Positions 17,628-26,218 of a stretch of 64,000 nucleotides of DNA are shown here, in pieces; position 1 is the stretch's first letter, and each line of letters starts with the position of its first letter. The translations under genes were made by a program, and so were the position numbers. Where the stretch lies: positions 62,001 through 126,000 of the forward strand of contig NZ_JAAZQL010000004.1 of assembly GCF_012275515.1 (NCBI RefSeq). The letters run 5' to 3'. Source of the stretch: Novosphingobium sp. SG707 (GTDB lineage Bacteria; Pseudomonadota; Alphaproteobacteria; Sphingomonadales; Sphingomonadaceae). The notes below the pieces were generated by a model. The model did no database searches and was not told the DNA's origin. It saw nothing but the letters and a program-made list of their open reading frames with translations.

Positions 17628-18386
17628 ATGCCCCTCCAGATCCACCAATTCCCCTGCCTTTCCGACAATTACGGCTTTCTGCTGCACGATCCGGCCTCGG
17701 GCGAAACGGTGTGTATCGACACGCCGGATGCCGACGAATACCTGCGTCAGGCCGATGCAAAGGGCTGGACGATCACCCAGATCTGGAACACGCATTGGCA
17801 TAAGGATCACGCGGGCGGTAACAGCGCGATCAAGGCCGCCACAGGCTGCGTAATCACCGCGCCTGCGGGCGATGCGGGCAAGATCGAGGGCGTGGACCGC
17901 GTAGTTGATCAGGGCGATTCGGTGGCTTTGGGGGCCTATCGCGGCCAGGTTATAAATGTGGGCGGGCATACGCTGGGCCATGTCGCCTATCACCTGCCGG
18001 AGGCCGCAGTGGCCTTTGTGGGCGATGCGGTTTTTGCGCTGGGCTGCGGGCGGATGTTTGAAGGCACAGCACCGCAGTTCTGGGCCAGTCTGGAGCGGAT
18101 CAAGGCGCTGCCGCCCGAAACGACGCTCTATTGCGCTCATGAATATACGGTCGCCAACGCCCGATTCGCGCTCCATGCCGACCCGGATAATACCGCGTTG
18201 GCCGCCTATGCCGAAGAAATCACCGCGCGACGAGCGCGGGGCGAAGCAACCGTCCCCTTCCCGCTGGCGCGCGAACTGGCCACGAATCCTTTCCTGCGCG
18301 CCGACAGCGCCGATATTCAGGCTCGCTGGGGTGACGATCCCGTCAGAGCCTTTGCCGCTCTGCGTGAGGCCAAGAACAGCTTTTGA
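17628..18386 (+). CDS. gloB: Hydroxyacylglutathione hydrolase (glyoxalase II)
   Basis: Hydrolyses S-lactoylglutathione to lactate and glutathione, the second step of methylglyoxal detoxification. 252 residues of the metallo-beta-lactamase fold: THWHKDHAGG (His56, His58, Asp60, His61), GGHTLGHVAYHL, VGDAVFALGCGRMFEG and the AHEYT metal His. The C-terminal substrate-binding helices end RWGDDPVRAFAALREAKN, as in GloB. It has no close same-strand neighbour and starts 38 bases past repeat copy A. Confidence 0.95.
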   Translation: MPLQIHQFPCLSDNYGFLLHDPASGETVCIDTPDADEYLRQADAKGWTITQIWNTHWHKDHAGGNSAIKAATGCVITAPAGDAGKIEGVDRVVDQGDSVALGAYRGQVINVGGHTLGHVAYHLPEAAVAFVGDAVFALGCGRMFEGTAPQFWASLERIKALPPETTLYCAHEYTVANARFALHADPDNTALAAYAEEITARRARGEATVPFPLARELATNPFLRADSADIQARWGDDPVRAFAALREAKNSF

Positions 18387-18396
18387 GTGAGGCTTG

Positions 18397-18750
18397 TTAC
18401 AGTTTGAACTGCACCATGGCATGGACAACGGCAGTTCGGTTCACACCCGTCACATGCGGCACGAATCCGACGCGCAGCGGCCCCAGCTTGACGCCCGCCA
18501 TCGCATAGGGTTCGACCAGATGGTTCGGATAGCCGGTGACGCCACCGATCTCGACGAACAGCGGCAGGTGGTCCGTCTCTGCGCGCCATCCAATCTGGAA
18601 GGATGGCCTGCGATAGGAATTGTAATAGCCGCCCGCGATAAAGCCGCATTCGCTTTGGGCATAAAGCCCGTAATTCTGATCGTTATAGCCCGGCTTTTCA
18701 TGCACCGAGACAAGATGAAGGCCAATGGCCGCAAGGTTCAGACAATTCAT
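18397..18750 (-). CDS. Hypothetical protein, barrel-like, phage-associated look
   Basis: 117 residues. It is made of short alternating strands rich in Tyr, Gly and aromatic residues: GLHLVSVHEKPGYNDQNYGLYAQ, CGFIAGGYYNSYRRPSFQIGWRAE, MAGVKLGPLRVGFVPHV. The pattern (G-x-H-x-x-S-x-H, then N-x-x-x-GLYA, then Y-x-NS-x-x-R) reminds me of small proteins seen in phages and outer-membrane barrel families, but I cannot name it. There is no signal peptide from this ATG. The frame extends to an ATG at 18822, which is an alternative start. It converges on gloB with a 10-base gap. Confidence 0.6.
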   Translation of the reverse strand: MNCLNLAAIGLHLVSVHEKPGYNDQNYGLYAQSECGFIAGGYYNSYRRPSFQIGWRAETDHLPLFVEIGGVTGYPNHLVEPYAMAGVKLGPLRVGFVPHVTGVNRTAVVHAMVQFKL

Positions 18751-18937
18751 CGCCCATTCGTCTCTTTCTGTGCATGATCCCGCTCGGTGAGCGCAGGCTT
18801 TTAGCGCAGAGGTTCTTTGCATTTCGCAATGAATGACGACGTAGTCTTGCCCATATCACAACGCTGACAATGGCAACCATAGGCCATCGTTGCATTGTGG
18901 CTTTTACATATTTGATTTCAGGCCAATTTTCCGGCTA

Positions 18938-19132
18938 TCACAGCTTGGAACTGTCCGGATCCTCGCGCTTGACGCCGTCGAGCAGACGCTCCGCGCGCTC
19001 CTTCTCCGCTTTGCTGATCGCGCGCGCGGCCTTGCTCTGACCATGCAGGGCCCGATTGGCCTGCGCCTGCTTTTCAGCCTCGCCGCGCGCCTTGGCCTTA
19101 CGCGCCATGCGCAAATTGATGATCTCCGCCAT
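18938..19132 (-). CDS. DUF4169 family small basic protein
   Basis: 64 residues, highly charged and helical. The opening AEIINLRMARKAKARGEAEKQAQANRALHGQSKA is the DUF4169 signature (I-x-N-L-R-x-x-R-K, then N-R-x-x-x-G-x-x-K). The family is alphaproteobacterial and of unknown function; the composition would suit nucleic-acid binding. It lies directly after the ATP synthase terminator hairpin, on the same strand. The ATG at 19132 matches the family start. Confidence 0.85.
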   Translation of the reverse strand: MAEIINLRMARKAKARGEAEKQAQANRALHGQSKAARAISKAEKERAERLLDGVKREDPDSSKL

Positions 19133-19160
19133 GCTCGCTCCCTTTCCCGCCCCAAACGCA

Positions 19161-19186
19161 AAAAGCCCCGCCGGAGCGGGGCTTTT
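19161..19186. terminator. Rho-independent terminator of the ATP synthase Fo operon
   Basis: AAAAGCCCCGC and GCGGGGCTTTT form an 11-bp stem with loop CGGA. A further A on the left gives a U-run for leftward transcripts. It sits 24 bases past the atpF stop. Confidence 0.9.
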
Positions 19187-19209
19187 CACCAGATCCGCAA
19201 GAAGCAGGA

Positions 19210-19764
19210 TTACAGACCGGCGATTGCCGCGTCCACCTGAGCCTTGTCGGCATCGACGCCGTAACGACCGGCGATCAGACCGCGAGCCGCCGAGGCCGCC
19301 GCTTCGGCCGCCTTGTTCTGCAGTTCGGCAACAGCCGCGCGTTCCGCCGCCTCGATCTTGTCACCGGCGATCTTCTCGCGGCGCGCAATCACGGCGGTGG
19401 TGTCGGCTTCCGCCTTGGCGATGATCGCTTCGGCTTCATGCTTGGCATGCTCGACCAGCTGCGCGGCTTCCTTTTCGGCACCGGCAATACGGGCGGCATA
19501 TTCAGCGCGCAGCTTGTCCGCTTCAGCGCGCAGCGCCTTGGCTTCGTCGAGCTGCTTGCGGATTTCGGCAATGCTGCCGTCCAGCCCCTTGGTGATCACC
19601 GAGGGAACCTTGAGCGCGATGGCGATCAGGATCAGCACCGCCATAGCAGCGGCAACGATCTGCGGCGCCGTGGCAAAGCCCAGCATCAGCGGTTCGGCAG
19701 CTTCATGACCACCGGCTTCACCGGCGCCGGCAGCCAGAACGGCCAGAGTAGCAAGATCAGCCAT
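19210..19764 (-). CDS. atpF: ATP synthase Fo subunit b
   Basis: 184 residues. A hydrophobic membrane segment (about 30-52, ATAPQIVAAAMAVLILIAIALKV) is followed by a long amphipathic helix (KQLDEAKALRAEADKLRAEYAARIAGAEKEAAQLVEHAKHEAEAI) that forms the peripheral stalk. The extended Ala/Gly N-terminus is typical of alphaproteobacterial b. It overlaps atpF' by eight bases. It is the last gene before the hairpin at 19161-19186; the F1 genes are not in this window. Confidence 0.93.
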   Translation of the reverse strand: MADLATLAVLAAGAGEAGGHEAAEPLMLGFATAPQIVAAAMAVLILIAIALKVPSVITKGLDGSIAEIRKQLDEAKALRAEADKLRAEYAARIAGAEKEAAQLVEHAKHEAEAIIAKAEADTTAVIARREKIAGDKIEAAERAAVAELQNKAAEAAASAARGLIAGRYGVDADKAQVDAAIAGL

Positions 19765-20251
19765 GGAGGACCTCCTTCACGGCGGCGCGGGCGGCATCGC
19801 CTTCCACGCTCAGGCCGGCAAGGCGGGCGACGATGTCGCTGGCCGCTTCGCTGGCAACGGTTTCGATTTCGGCCAGCGCATCGGCACGGGCGGCGGCAAG
19901 GCGCGCATCAGCTTGCGCGATACGCTCGTCCACCACGGCGGCGGCCTGCGCCAGACGGGCTTCGCTTGCCTTGGTGGCGTCGGCCTTGGCCTTGGCGATC
20001 AGGGCCTGCGCTTCGGCGCGCTGCTTGTTGCTGGTCGCGGCCCAATTGGCCTCGTCCGATTCGGCGGCGCGGCGCGCGGCTTCGGCGGCGGCCAGATCAT
20101 CAGCGATCTGCTTGTCGCGATTTGCCACCGTTGCCTGAACCTTGGGCACAAAGCCGCGGCCAACAACAAAGAAGACAAATCCGAAGAAGATCAGCGCCCA
20201 GAAGATCTGGGACGCATAGGTTGCGGATAGCTGCGCAATCTGAGGCATCAC
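19757..20251 (-). CDS. atpF': ATP synthase Fo subunit b'
   Basis: 164 residues with an N-terminal membrane helix (SQIFWALIFFGFVFFVVGRGFVPKV) and a stalk helix (NRDKQIADDLAAAEAARRAAESDEANW). The presence of two different b-type genes in tandem (b' then b) is the arrangement of photosynthetic and many other alphaproteobacteria, where they form a heterodimeric stalk. The start could be 20251 or the next codon at 20248. Confidence 0.92.
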   Translation of the reverse strand: MMPQIAQLSATYASQIFWALIFFGFVFFVVGRGFVPKVQATVANRDKQIADDLAAAEAARRAAESDEANWAATSNKQRAEAQALIAKAKADATKASEARLAQAAAVVDERIAQADARLAAARADALAEIETVASEAASDIVARLAGLSVEGDAARAAVKEVLHG

Positions 20252-20363
20252 TTAGGTTCCGGTCGCTGTGCGTCGGGCCGGATGGACCCAAACGGTATCA
20301 CCGCATGGCCGCGGCATTGCCCAAAGGCAAAATCCGGGCCGGGAAAATCAAAGGCGATCCCGA

Positions 20364-20382
20364 CCGGGGCAAACCGCCCCGG
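20364..20382 (-). promoter_or_regulatory. GC-rich hairpin between atpE and atpF'
   Basis: CCGGGGC (20364-20370) and GCCCCGG (20376-20382) form a 7-bp stem with a 5-base loop, about 22 bases after the atpE stop and without a T-run. In other bacteria such hairpins stabilise the atpE message, helping the c subunit to be made in excess. That role here is inferred. Confidence 0.45.
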
Positions 20383-20404
20383 CCAGTATCACCTTGGTAT
20401 TCGT

Positions 20405-20632
20405 TCAGGCAACGAAGATCAGGATCATCGCCACGACGAACGAAAGCAGACCCAGAAGTTCAGCAGCCGCGAAGCCGATGAACAGACGGCCCTGCTGGCC
20501 ATCAGCGGCGCCGGGGTTGCGCAGAGCGGATTCGAGGAACGAACCGAACACGTTACCCACGCCCAGGGCAGCCACACCGGCGCCGATAGCGGCCAGACCA
20601 GCACCGATCAGCTTTGCGCTTGCAGGTTCCAT
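20405..20632 (-). CDS. atpE: ATP synthase Fo subunit c
   Basis: 75 residues making two membrane helices joined by a polar loop (ALRNPGAADGQQGRL). Glu58 in FAAAELLGLLSF is the proton-carrying carboxylate. The N-terminal helix carries the Gly-repeat GAGLAAIGAGVAALGVG used for ring packing. Two in-frame ATGs lie at 20638 and 20632; AAGGAG ends eight bases before the second and only two before the first, so I take 20632. Confidence 0.95.
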   Translation of the reverse strand: MEPASAKLIGAGLAAIGAGVAALGVGNVFGSFLESALRNPGAADGQQGRLFIGFAAAELLGLLSFVVAMILIFVA

Positions 20633-20694
20633 TTCCATAACTCCTTTTGAACGAATTTCGTTGGTTGAAAGGCTTTGATGTACGTCTTGAAAAC

Positions 20695-21483
20695 TTAGTG
20701 CAGGTTTTCGGCGTCGTTGAGATACAGCGAGGTCAACAGCGCGAAAACATAGGCCTGGATGCCGGCAACCAGAATTTCCAGCGCGCAGATGGCGATCATC
20801 AGCGCAAAGCTGGGCAGGCCGACAACAGTGCCCCACAGCATGCCCGAATTGGTCGAGCTGATCACAAAGCTGGAAAGCACTTCGAGCAGCACGTGGCCCG
20901 CCATCATCGCAACGAACAGACGAAGCGCGAGAGAGAAGGGACGCACGAGGAACGAGATCAGCTCGATCACCGGGATCAGCCACAGCAGCCATGCCGGCGT
21001 GCCATGCGGCACAAACAGGCTGAAGAAGTGCAGGCCATGGCGCGCAAAGCCCACGATCAGGACGATCGAGAAGGACAGGATCGCCAGAACGCCGGTCACC
21101 GTAAAGTGGCTGGTCGAAGTGAAGGGATGAACGCCCTTGATCAGGCCCAGCGGCAGCAGACCCAGAACGTTGGAGAAGAGAATGAAGCTGAACAGCGAGA
21201 AGATGTAGGGCACATACTTCTTGCCCTTGGGGCCAACATTGGCGGCCAGCAGGTTGTCAATAAAGCCAACCAGCCCTTCAACCATCACCTGCCAGCGGCC
21301 GGGAACGGTCTGACCCTTGGCGCCGCCCGCGACGAACGCGAACAGCACGACAAAAGTGATCAGCATCCACAGCGCCGAATTGGTGAAAGCAATGTTATGC
21401 CCGGCAATGGTCCAGTGATCGGTGCCAAAAAGCGGCTCGATCATGAACTGGTGCATCGGATCGACTTTGCCCTGTTCGGCCAC
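20695..21483 (-). CDS. atpB: ATP synthase Fo subunit a
   Basis: 262 residues, five to six membrane helices. The conserved proton-channel helix reads RPFSLALRLFVAMMAGH, with the essential Arg in LALRLF. The end helix holds AICALEILVAGIQAYVFALLTSLYLNDAENLH, including the family Q-A-Y. It lies between atpI and atpE in the usual order. Confidence 0.96.
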   Translation of the reverse strand: MAEQGKVDPMHQFMIEPLFGTDHWTIAGHNIAFTNSALWMLITFVVLFAFVAGGAKGQTVPGRWQVMVEGLVGFIDNLLAANVGPKGKKYVPYIFSLFSFILFSNVLGLLPLGLIKGVHPFTSTSHFTVTGVLAILSFSIVLIVGFARHGLHFFSLFVPHGTPAWLLWLIPVIELISFLVRPFSLALRLFVAMMAGHVLLEVLSSFVISSTNSGMLWGTVVGLPSFALMIAICALEILVAGIQAYVFALLTSLYLNDAENLH

Positions 21484-21576
21484 GCTTTATGCCCCCTTGC
21501 CTATGCATCATGTGCGGTCTTTCCTAACCCCTTCGTTGGGGCGACCCTGGTTCAGAGCCCGCGCCCTGTTCAAGGA

Positions 21577-21897
21577 TCATTCAGACCGCCGGGTGGAAAT
21601 CCGGATAATGTTCCTGAAAGCGGCAAAGGTGCCAAGCCCCATCACCACCAACAGACCCCAATGACCGCGCCCGATCAACTGGTCTATAGTCCAGCCGATG
21701 AACGCACCGCCACCGATCCCCGCGATCAGTTCGGCCAGAACCCGGTTGCCCAGACGATAGCTATCGTCAGATTGCGCCCCCGCATTCGGCGTTTTACGCA
21801 TTTCCTCCCGCTCCCGAACGGCGTTAATCCGTTCATCGAGAGCCGCAAGGCGCGCATCCTCACCGCGTTGATCCTGTGCCTCCGGCTCGTTGCTCAA
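21577..21897 (-). CDS. atpI: AtpI/AtpZ-family ATP synthase accessory protein
   Basis: About 106 residues. A charged N-terminal part (ERINAVREREEMRK) precedes two membrane helices separated by a short loop: RVLAELIAGIGGGAFIGWTIDQL and WGLLVVMGLGTFAAFRNI. This is the AtpI pattern; AtpI helps c-ring assembly. No ATG fits the start. A TTG at 21897 with GGGAGAG upstream gives SNEPEAQDQRG as N-terminus; another TTG at 21942 would add 15 residues. First gene of the Fo operon. Confidence 0.85.
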   Translation of the reverse strand: MSNEPEAQDQRGEDARLAALDERINAVREREEMRKTPNAGAQSDDSYRLGNRVLAELIAGIGGGAFIGWTIDQLIGRGHWGLLVVMGLGTFAAFRNIIRISTRRSE

Positions 21898-21982
21898 TTC
21901 TCTCTCCCGCCTACCTGTCCTTGGAGTGGACTGTGGGGCCAAAAAGAGCCTTGTGCAACGGCTGTCCGCTCAGGGCGCCTGC

Positions 21983-22011
21983 CCCTTAGGCGGGGGGTAG
22001 GCCCAAGTCAA
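21983..22011 (-). promoter_or_regulatory. Possible promoter of the ATP synthase Fo operon
   Basis: On the minus strand TTGACT (22006-22011) and TAAGGG (21983-21988) are spaced by 17 bases, about 85 bases before the atpI start. The -10 is poor, so this is only a candidate. The remainder of the gap 21898-22235 shows no gene I can support. Confidence 0.35.
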
Positions 22012-22235
22012 CCGGTCGCTAGGTAGTAGTAAGGTAGCATAAAGCCGTTCGCGCCATTTTCAGACGGGTACGTATGCACAGAAAATGCGGGAACCGGCAA
22101 ATATCGCGCAATTGTCCGACATCTGCGCATCCAGGCGCGAATCACCTGTATCAATGACACGCCCGAACAGGAGCAAAGAAAAACCGCGCGGGAACCATGC
22201 CCCACGCGGTCGATCCTAACAGCGGTTAAGCCGGT

Positions 22236-22631
22236 TTACGCCGGACAGCGACTATCGCGGACCGGGGCGCCCCCGCCCCTCACCTGCCAACTGCCATCGG
22301 GGGTCTGATACTTTTCCCCCGGCTGGGTCTGCATCACCAGCTTGCAACCGGTGGTGAAGGCATATTCCTCCACCGTGGCATGCTGGGCCTGGGCGCGCTC
22401 GGCATAGACCGCCTTGCGCTTGATGTTGATGTCATCGACCAGCCGCTTGAGTTCGGGCGTGGAGGCGCCGACGATCCCAAGATAGCCGGTGGGCATTTCC
22501 CCCACCTGTCCGGCGGCGCGCGCGGCGGCATAGGCTGGATCGCGCACCTGCGCCAGGGCGCCGCCCGCCATCACCGGAACCAGCAGCGCCGCGGCCAAAA
22601 AGGGCGAAACAGAAGCAAATACGCGCGACAT
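22236..22631 (-). CDS. ydbL: YdbL family (DUF1318) periplasmic protein
   Basis: 131 residues. A signal peptide (1-27, ending GGALA) is followed by the DUF1318 core: AYAAARAAGQVGEMPTGYLGIVG, then LVDDINIKRKAVYAERAQAQHATVEEYAFTTGCKLV, with the family N-x-K-R-x-x-Y and the late G-x-K. The tail has a second Cys near the end, which may pair with the first. In E. coli YdbL acts with YdbH and YnbE in envelope phospholipid transport. The ATG shares one base with the ynbE stop (TGATG). Confidence 0.9.
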   Translation of the reverse strand: MSRVFASVSPFLAAALLVPVMAGGALAQVRDPAYAAARAAGQVGEMPTGYLGIVGASTPELKRLVDDINIKRKAVYAERAQAQHATVEEYAFTTGCKLVMQTQPGEKYQTPDGSWQVRGGGAPVRDSRCPA

Positions 22632-22954
22632 CAGAAGATATCCTTATTGCTATCAATCGTTTTGCCCGCATCGGCGGCCAGACGATAGATGACTTCCTGT
22701 TTGATGTTGATGTTCAGCTCGATCACGATCGGCTTGTCCGGCGCGCTCACGGTAATACACCCCGACAACGCGGTGACCATGCCCAGCGAAAGAACCGAAA
22801 CCCCCAGCCGGACGGGTCGTTTGCGCCACACCTTTTGCAAGGCTGGCCACAGACGTCCGTCCGGCCCCTTCGCCCTGCCCTGAAATGTTTCCCGCTGGTC
22901 CATACGGGAATCTTTTGCCACGGCGGGGCGGCGGGTCAATGTATTACGCTTCAT
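22631..22954 (-). CDS. ynbE: YnbE family outer-membrane lipoprotein, with an extended N-terminus
   Basis: 107 residues. The conserved YnbE part is the end: lipobox ALSGC (Cys66), TVSAPDKPIVIELNINIKQEVIYRLAADAGKTI and a final Phe. In E. coli, YnbE stacks by beta-augmentation onto YdbH to bridge to the outer membrane. Here about 50 basic, hydrophilic residues precede the hydrophobic signal segment, far longer than a usual lipoprotein signal. Either the true start is internal (for example the ATG at codon 18) or the leader is unusual. The start overlaps the ydbH stop (ATGA). Confidence 0.88.
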   Translation of the reverse strand: MKRNTLTRRPAVAKDSRMDQRETFQGRAKGPDGRLWPALQKVWRKRPVRLGVSVLSLGMVTALSGCITVSAPDKPIVIELNINIKQEVIYRLAADAGKTIDSNKDIF

Positions 22955-25900
22955 GGACGATGCTCGCTGACTGAAGGCTGAATGGTTGCGGTTTTCGGCA
23001 AAGGGTTTTGCGTTGGCATGATGCGCATCGACGGCAGGGTCAGGCCCTTGTCCCGCGGATCGCCGATATAGCTCGAATCGTAAAGCGAGCGCAGCGAGCC
23101 GATCAGTTGATAGAAGGGCGCGCGAATGTTCACATTGAATTGCAAAGGCAATTTCGCCACCTGACGGGTCAGGAAATTCTTCGACGCGCCCTTGCCCTGG
23201 CTCAGGCCCTTCATTGACACGCGCGTCACCACCTCACCGGCCAGATCGCCGTCGAGGCCGATTCGCATTTCCTTGAAACGCACATCGCGCAGGGTGCGGA
23301 AGGCGAAATTGGCCATGGGCGTAAGGTCGCGATAGCTCAACTGCCCCACATAGGAGACAGAGCCGCCGCCCGGCCGCGAGATCAGTTCGCCGCCCGAGAC
23401 ACGTCCGCCATTCTGATCGAAAATCAGCGGGATACGGCCATCAAACAGGCCCGTCGCCGCCAGATTCGACACATCCATATGCGTGATCAGCTTGGCCGCG
23501 TTCACTGCCGAGAGCTTCAATTCGAATCGGCGTACCGCCGCCCCGCCCAATTGCAGTGTGGTCGGCAGCATCTCCATCTCGCCATCGAGGAAGGGCCAGC
23601 GCGCATCCTCGATTTCCAGCAGATAGCCCGGATGCATGGTAAAGCGCATCTTGCCATCGGTGGCCTCGATGCCCGGATTGATCGAACCGATGCGCAGGCT
23701 CTGATGCGGCGCGGTGACAAGGCCGAGCAGGTCGGTGAATTCCACCGTCCCGGCCACACCCTTCACCGGCCCGGCAAGACCCGCGAAATCAAAGCTCTGC
23801 GTGGTGATCCTGCCATGGCTTGTCACCTTGCCGTCCGCCCAGTCGATCCGCCCAGTGCCATCGAATCGCCCCGCCGCATTGGCAATCGTGCCCAGCGCCA
23901 GCGCCGTCAGACGGTCCGGCTGTAGCGCGGCATCAAAGGTCAGCCCGTCCAGCGTCAGATCGGCAAAGCCCTTGGCCCCGCCCAGATCATGCGTGATGGC
24001 AACCTGCACGATCTGCCGGTCGCTCTTGGGTTCGCGCAGCACTGCATCGGCGCGAATCACCCCATCCTTCATGGTCAGGCTGGCGCCATGCGCGGACAGC
24101 GGGGCAAAGCGGGCCAGCTTTTCCACATCGCTCACCTGCATCGCCACATCGCTCAGCGCCAGCGTACCGTCCGCATAGCGCCATTGCCCCGCGCCATTCT
24201 GGATCAGCATCGGCACCGCAGCCAGCGATCCCTCCAGCCCCTTGAACTCACCCGCCGCGCCCGCGCCCATCTGCGCCGTCACCGAGGCCAGCTTCAGCGC
24301 CGTTCCCTCGCCCGGCTTGCCCAGTTGCACCGAAACATTTTGCGCATTGAGCGCTGCGTCACGCCCGGCCCCGGCGCGCAAGTCCATCGCCCCGCTGTTC
24401 AGCTTCAACGGCGAATCGCCCATCCGCCCGTTCAGATCCAGCCCGGACAGCCGAACGCCCGCGCGCCATCCGCCCCGATCCAGCACCAGCAACGGCCCGG
24501 AAAGCGGGCAGGCCGCCAGCTTGCCCGCGCTCAGGCTCAACCCATTGGCCTCCAGCCCGGCAAAGCTGACCGGTGTGCAGGAGGACCACAGACGCGCGCC
24601 CTGCGCGCCGCCCACGCCATCGAGCGGCAGATGCAGGTTCGCCACCCTCACCCCCGGCGCCAGCGCGCCCGAGGCCACCGCCTCGCCCCTCCAGCGGATT
24701 TCGCCGCTCTTGGCCACAATCTCCATCCGGGGCAGCGCCAGAGCCGCGCCATTTTCGGCGCGATATTCGGCCATGCTCAGCCGGATCGGCCCGCCGTTCT
24801 TGGGAATTTCGGCCAAAACGCGCGGCAGGCCGGGCGCCGCCGTCCGCAGGGAGCCGGTGAAGGAAGGTTTGGCCCCATCGTTTTTGACCAGCGTCAGCCG
24901 GTCGCCATCCACCAGCGGCATGCCCGATTCCCCGACCAGCCGCAGCAGGGGCGCAACAAAGCTGAACCGCCCCTCGCCCGCATGAAGGTTGAAGCGCCCC
25001 TCCAACCGGCTGCGCGGGGTTTCCTTGCGCAGGCTCGCCTCGATCCGCGCGATCAGCGGTTCGGCCAGTGTTCCGGCCGCACCGCCCCGCGCCTTGCCCA
25101 GCGCGGCATAGCCGGCCTTGTCGGGCACCACGCCCTGGCCCGAAATCGTGCCGTCGCCATCGATCCGCGCCATGGTCAAAGGCGCGCGCAGACGGCCCTC
25201 GATCCCCACTTCGCTGGCCGCCAGCCCGGTCGTGGCCAGATCATGCGCGGCGATCCGCCCCATCGCATTGACCGCCGAATCGCGCAGCGCCAATCGCAGG
25301 GGCCCGGTGATCGAGCCGATGCGCGCACCCGGCATATCCAGCGCGCCGGTCCGCAGAGCCAGATCGACCTGGCCGCCATCGAGCAATTCGTCCAGCCTGC
25401 CCTTGACGTCGATCTGCGAGGCGCCCAGCCGGATCGCGCCGCAGGAGGCGGGCATGAGATCGGCCGCGCCCTCCAGCGTGGGCGCCCCGCCCTTTACCCC
25501 GATACGCCCGGCAAACCGTCCGCCGCCCGAACATCCCGCCCCGCGCAGATGCGGCGCAACCACCAACAGCGGGCCGTCAAAACCGCCCGCCAGATTGCCC
25601 CGGCCCGACACCACCGCCCCTACTCCGCCCGCAGGCGTGGCCAGAGCCATGACACCATCCTTGATCCGCAAATCCATCGCGGGCAGGCCGGAAGGTTTAC
25701 CGCCGCCTTTCATCAATGTGTCGATCGCGCCAAAACTGACCCGCCCGTCCTTAATCGCGGCAAAGAGGCGCGGCGAGGTCAGGTCCACCCGCGAAATGCC
25801 CGGCGTAAGACCCACCATACCGGCCCAGACCTCGACACGGGGAATCACCGCATCAGGATGGGCCGAATCGCCCACCACCACATCGGCCAGCACCGCATGG

Positions 25901-26127
25901 CGCGTATCGAGTTCGACCACCTTATAACTGGCCGCCAGCCCCAGCCGCACCAGTTCGCGCCGCAGCACGGCATCGGCAATCGAGAGCCTTTCGGCCCAGC
26001 CCAGCCCCAGCGCAAGCGCCACCAGCCCCGCTCCGGCCAGCGCCAGTTGCCGCCCGCGCGGCGCCCGCAACAGGCCGCGCCCGCGCGGCGGGGGCGTCAC
26101 TTCGGCATCGGTGGGCAAATCATCCAT
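22951..26127 (-). CDS. ydbH: YdbH-type intermembrane phospholipid transport protein (AsmA-like)
   Basis: 1058 residues: one N-terminal membrane helix (about 26-44, RQLALAGAGLVALALGLGW) and then a long periplasmic beta-rich body. Repeated short strands such as GRFDGTGRIDWADGKVTSHGRI suit the bridge-like groove of AsmA/TamB-type lipid carriers. The conserved C-terminal YdbH domain includes GRVSGGELISRPGGGSVSYVGQ, FKEMRIGLDGDLAGEVVTRV and KLPLQFNVNIRAPFYQLIGSLRSLYD. It is expected to reach across the periplasm and pass phospholipid to the outer membrane. I chose the ATG at 26127; a GTG lies just before it. Divergent from radC. Confidence 0.9.
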   Translation of the reverse strand: MDDLPTDAEVTPPPRGRGLLRAPRGRQLALAGAGLVALALGLGWAERLSIADAVLRRELVRLGLAASYKVVELDTRHAVLADVVVGDSAHPDAVIPRVEVWAGMVGLTPGISRVDLTSPRLFAAIKDGRVSFGAIDTLMKGGGKPSGLPAMDLRIKDGVMALATPAGGVGAVVSGRGNLAGGFDGPLLVVAPHLRGAGCSGGGRFAGRIGVKGGAPTLEGAADLMPASCGAIRLGASQIDVKGRLDELLDGGQVDLALRTGALDMPGARIGSITGPLRLALRDSAVNAMGRIAAHDLATTGLAASEVGIEGRLRAPLTMARIDGDGTISGQGVVPDKAGYAALGKARGGAAGTLAEPLIARIEASLRKETPRSRLEGRFNLHAGEGRFSFVAPLLRLVGESGMPLVDGDRLTLVKNDGAKPSFTGSLRTAAPGLPRVLAEIPKNGGPIRLSMAEYRAENGAALALPRMEIVAKSGEIRWRGEAVASGALAPGVRVANLHLPLDGVGGAQGARLWSSCTPVSFAGLEANGLSLSAGKLAACPLSGPLLVLDRGGWRAGVRLSGLDLNGRMGDSPLKLNSGAMDLRAGAGRDAALNAQNVSVQLGKPGEGTALKLASVTAQMGAGAAGEFKGLEGSLAAVPMLIQNGAGQWRYADGTLALSDVAMQVSDVEKLARFAPLSAHGASLTMKDGVIRADAVLREPKSDRQIVQVAITHDLGGAKGFADLTLDGLTFDAALQPDRLTALALGTIANAAGRFDGTGRIDWADGKVTSHGRITTQSFDFAGLAGPVKGVAGTVEFTDLLGLVTAPHQSLRIGSINPGIEATDGKMRFTMHPGYLLEIEDARWPFLDGEMEMLPTTLQLGGAAVRRFELKLSAVNAAKLITHMDVSNLAATGLFDGRIPLIFDQNGGRVSGGELISRPGGGSVSYVGQLSYRDLTPMANFAFRTLRDVRFKEMRIGLDGDLAGEVVTRVSMKGLSQGKGASKNFLTRQVAKLPLQFNVNIRAPFYQLIGSLRSLYDSSYIGDPRDKGLTLPSMRIMPTQNPLPKTATIQPSVSEHRP

Positions 26128-26218
26128 CACCTACAGACTCTTGCGCGAGGGGGCCGGGAAAGGCAATGCTTATACGCAATTGCCGCGATAGGCGCCGCCA
26201 TGGATCGGGGGGACGGAT

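Noticed and set aside
22008..22205. A 65-codon minus-strand frame upstream of the ATP synthase operon
   Set aside because: No ribosome site, no recognisable motif, and it covers the region where the operon promoter should lie.
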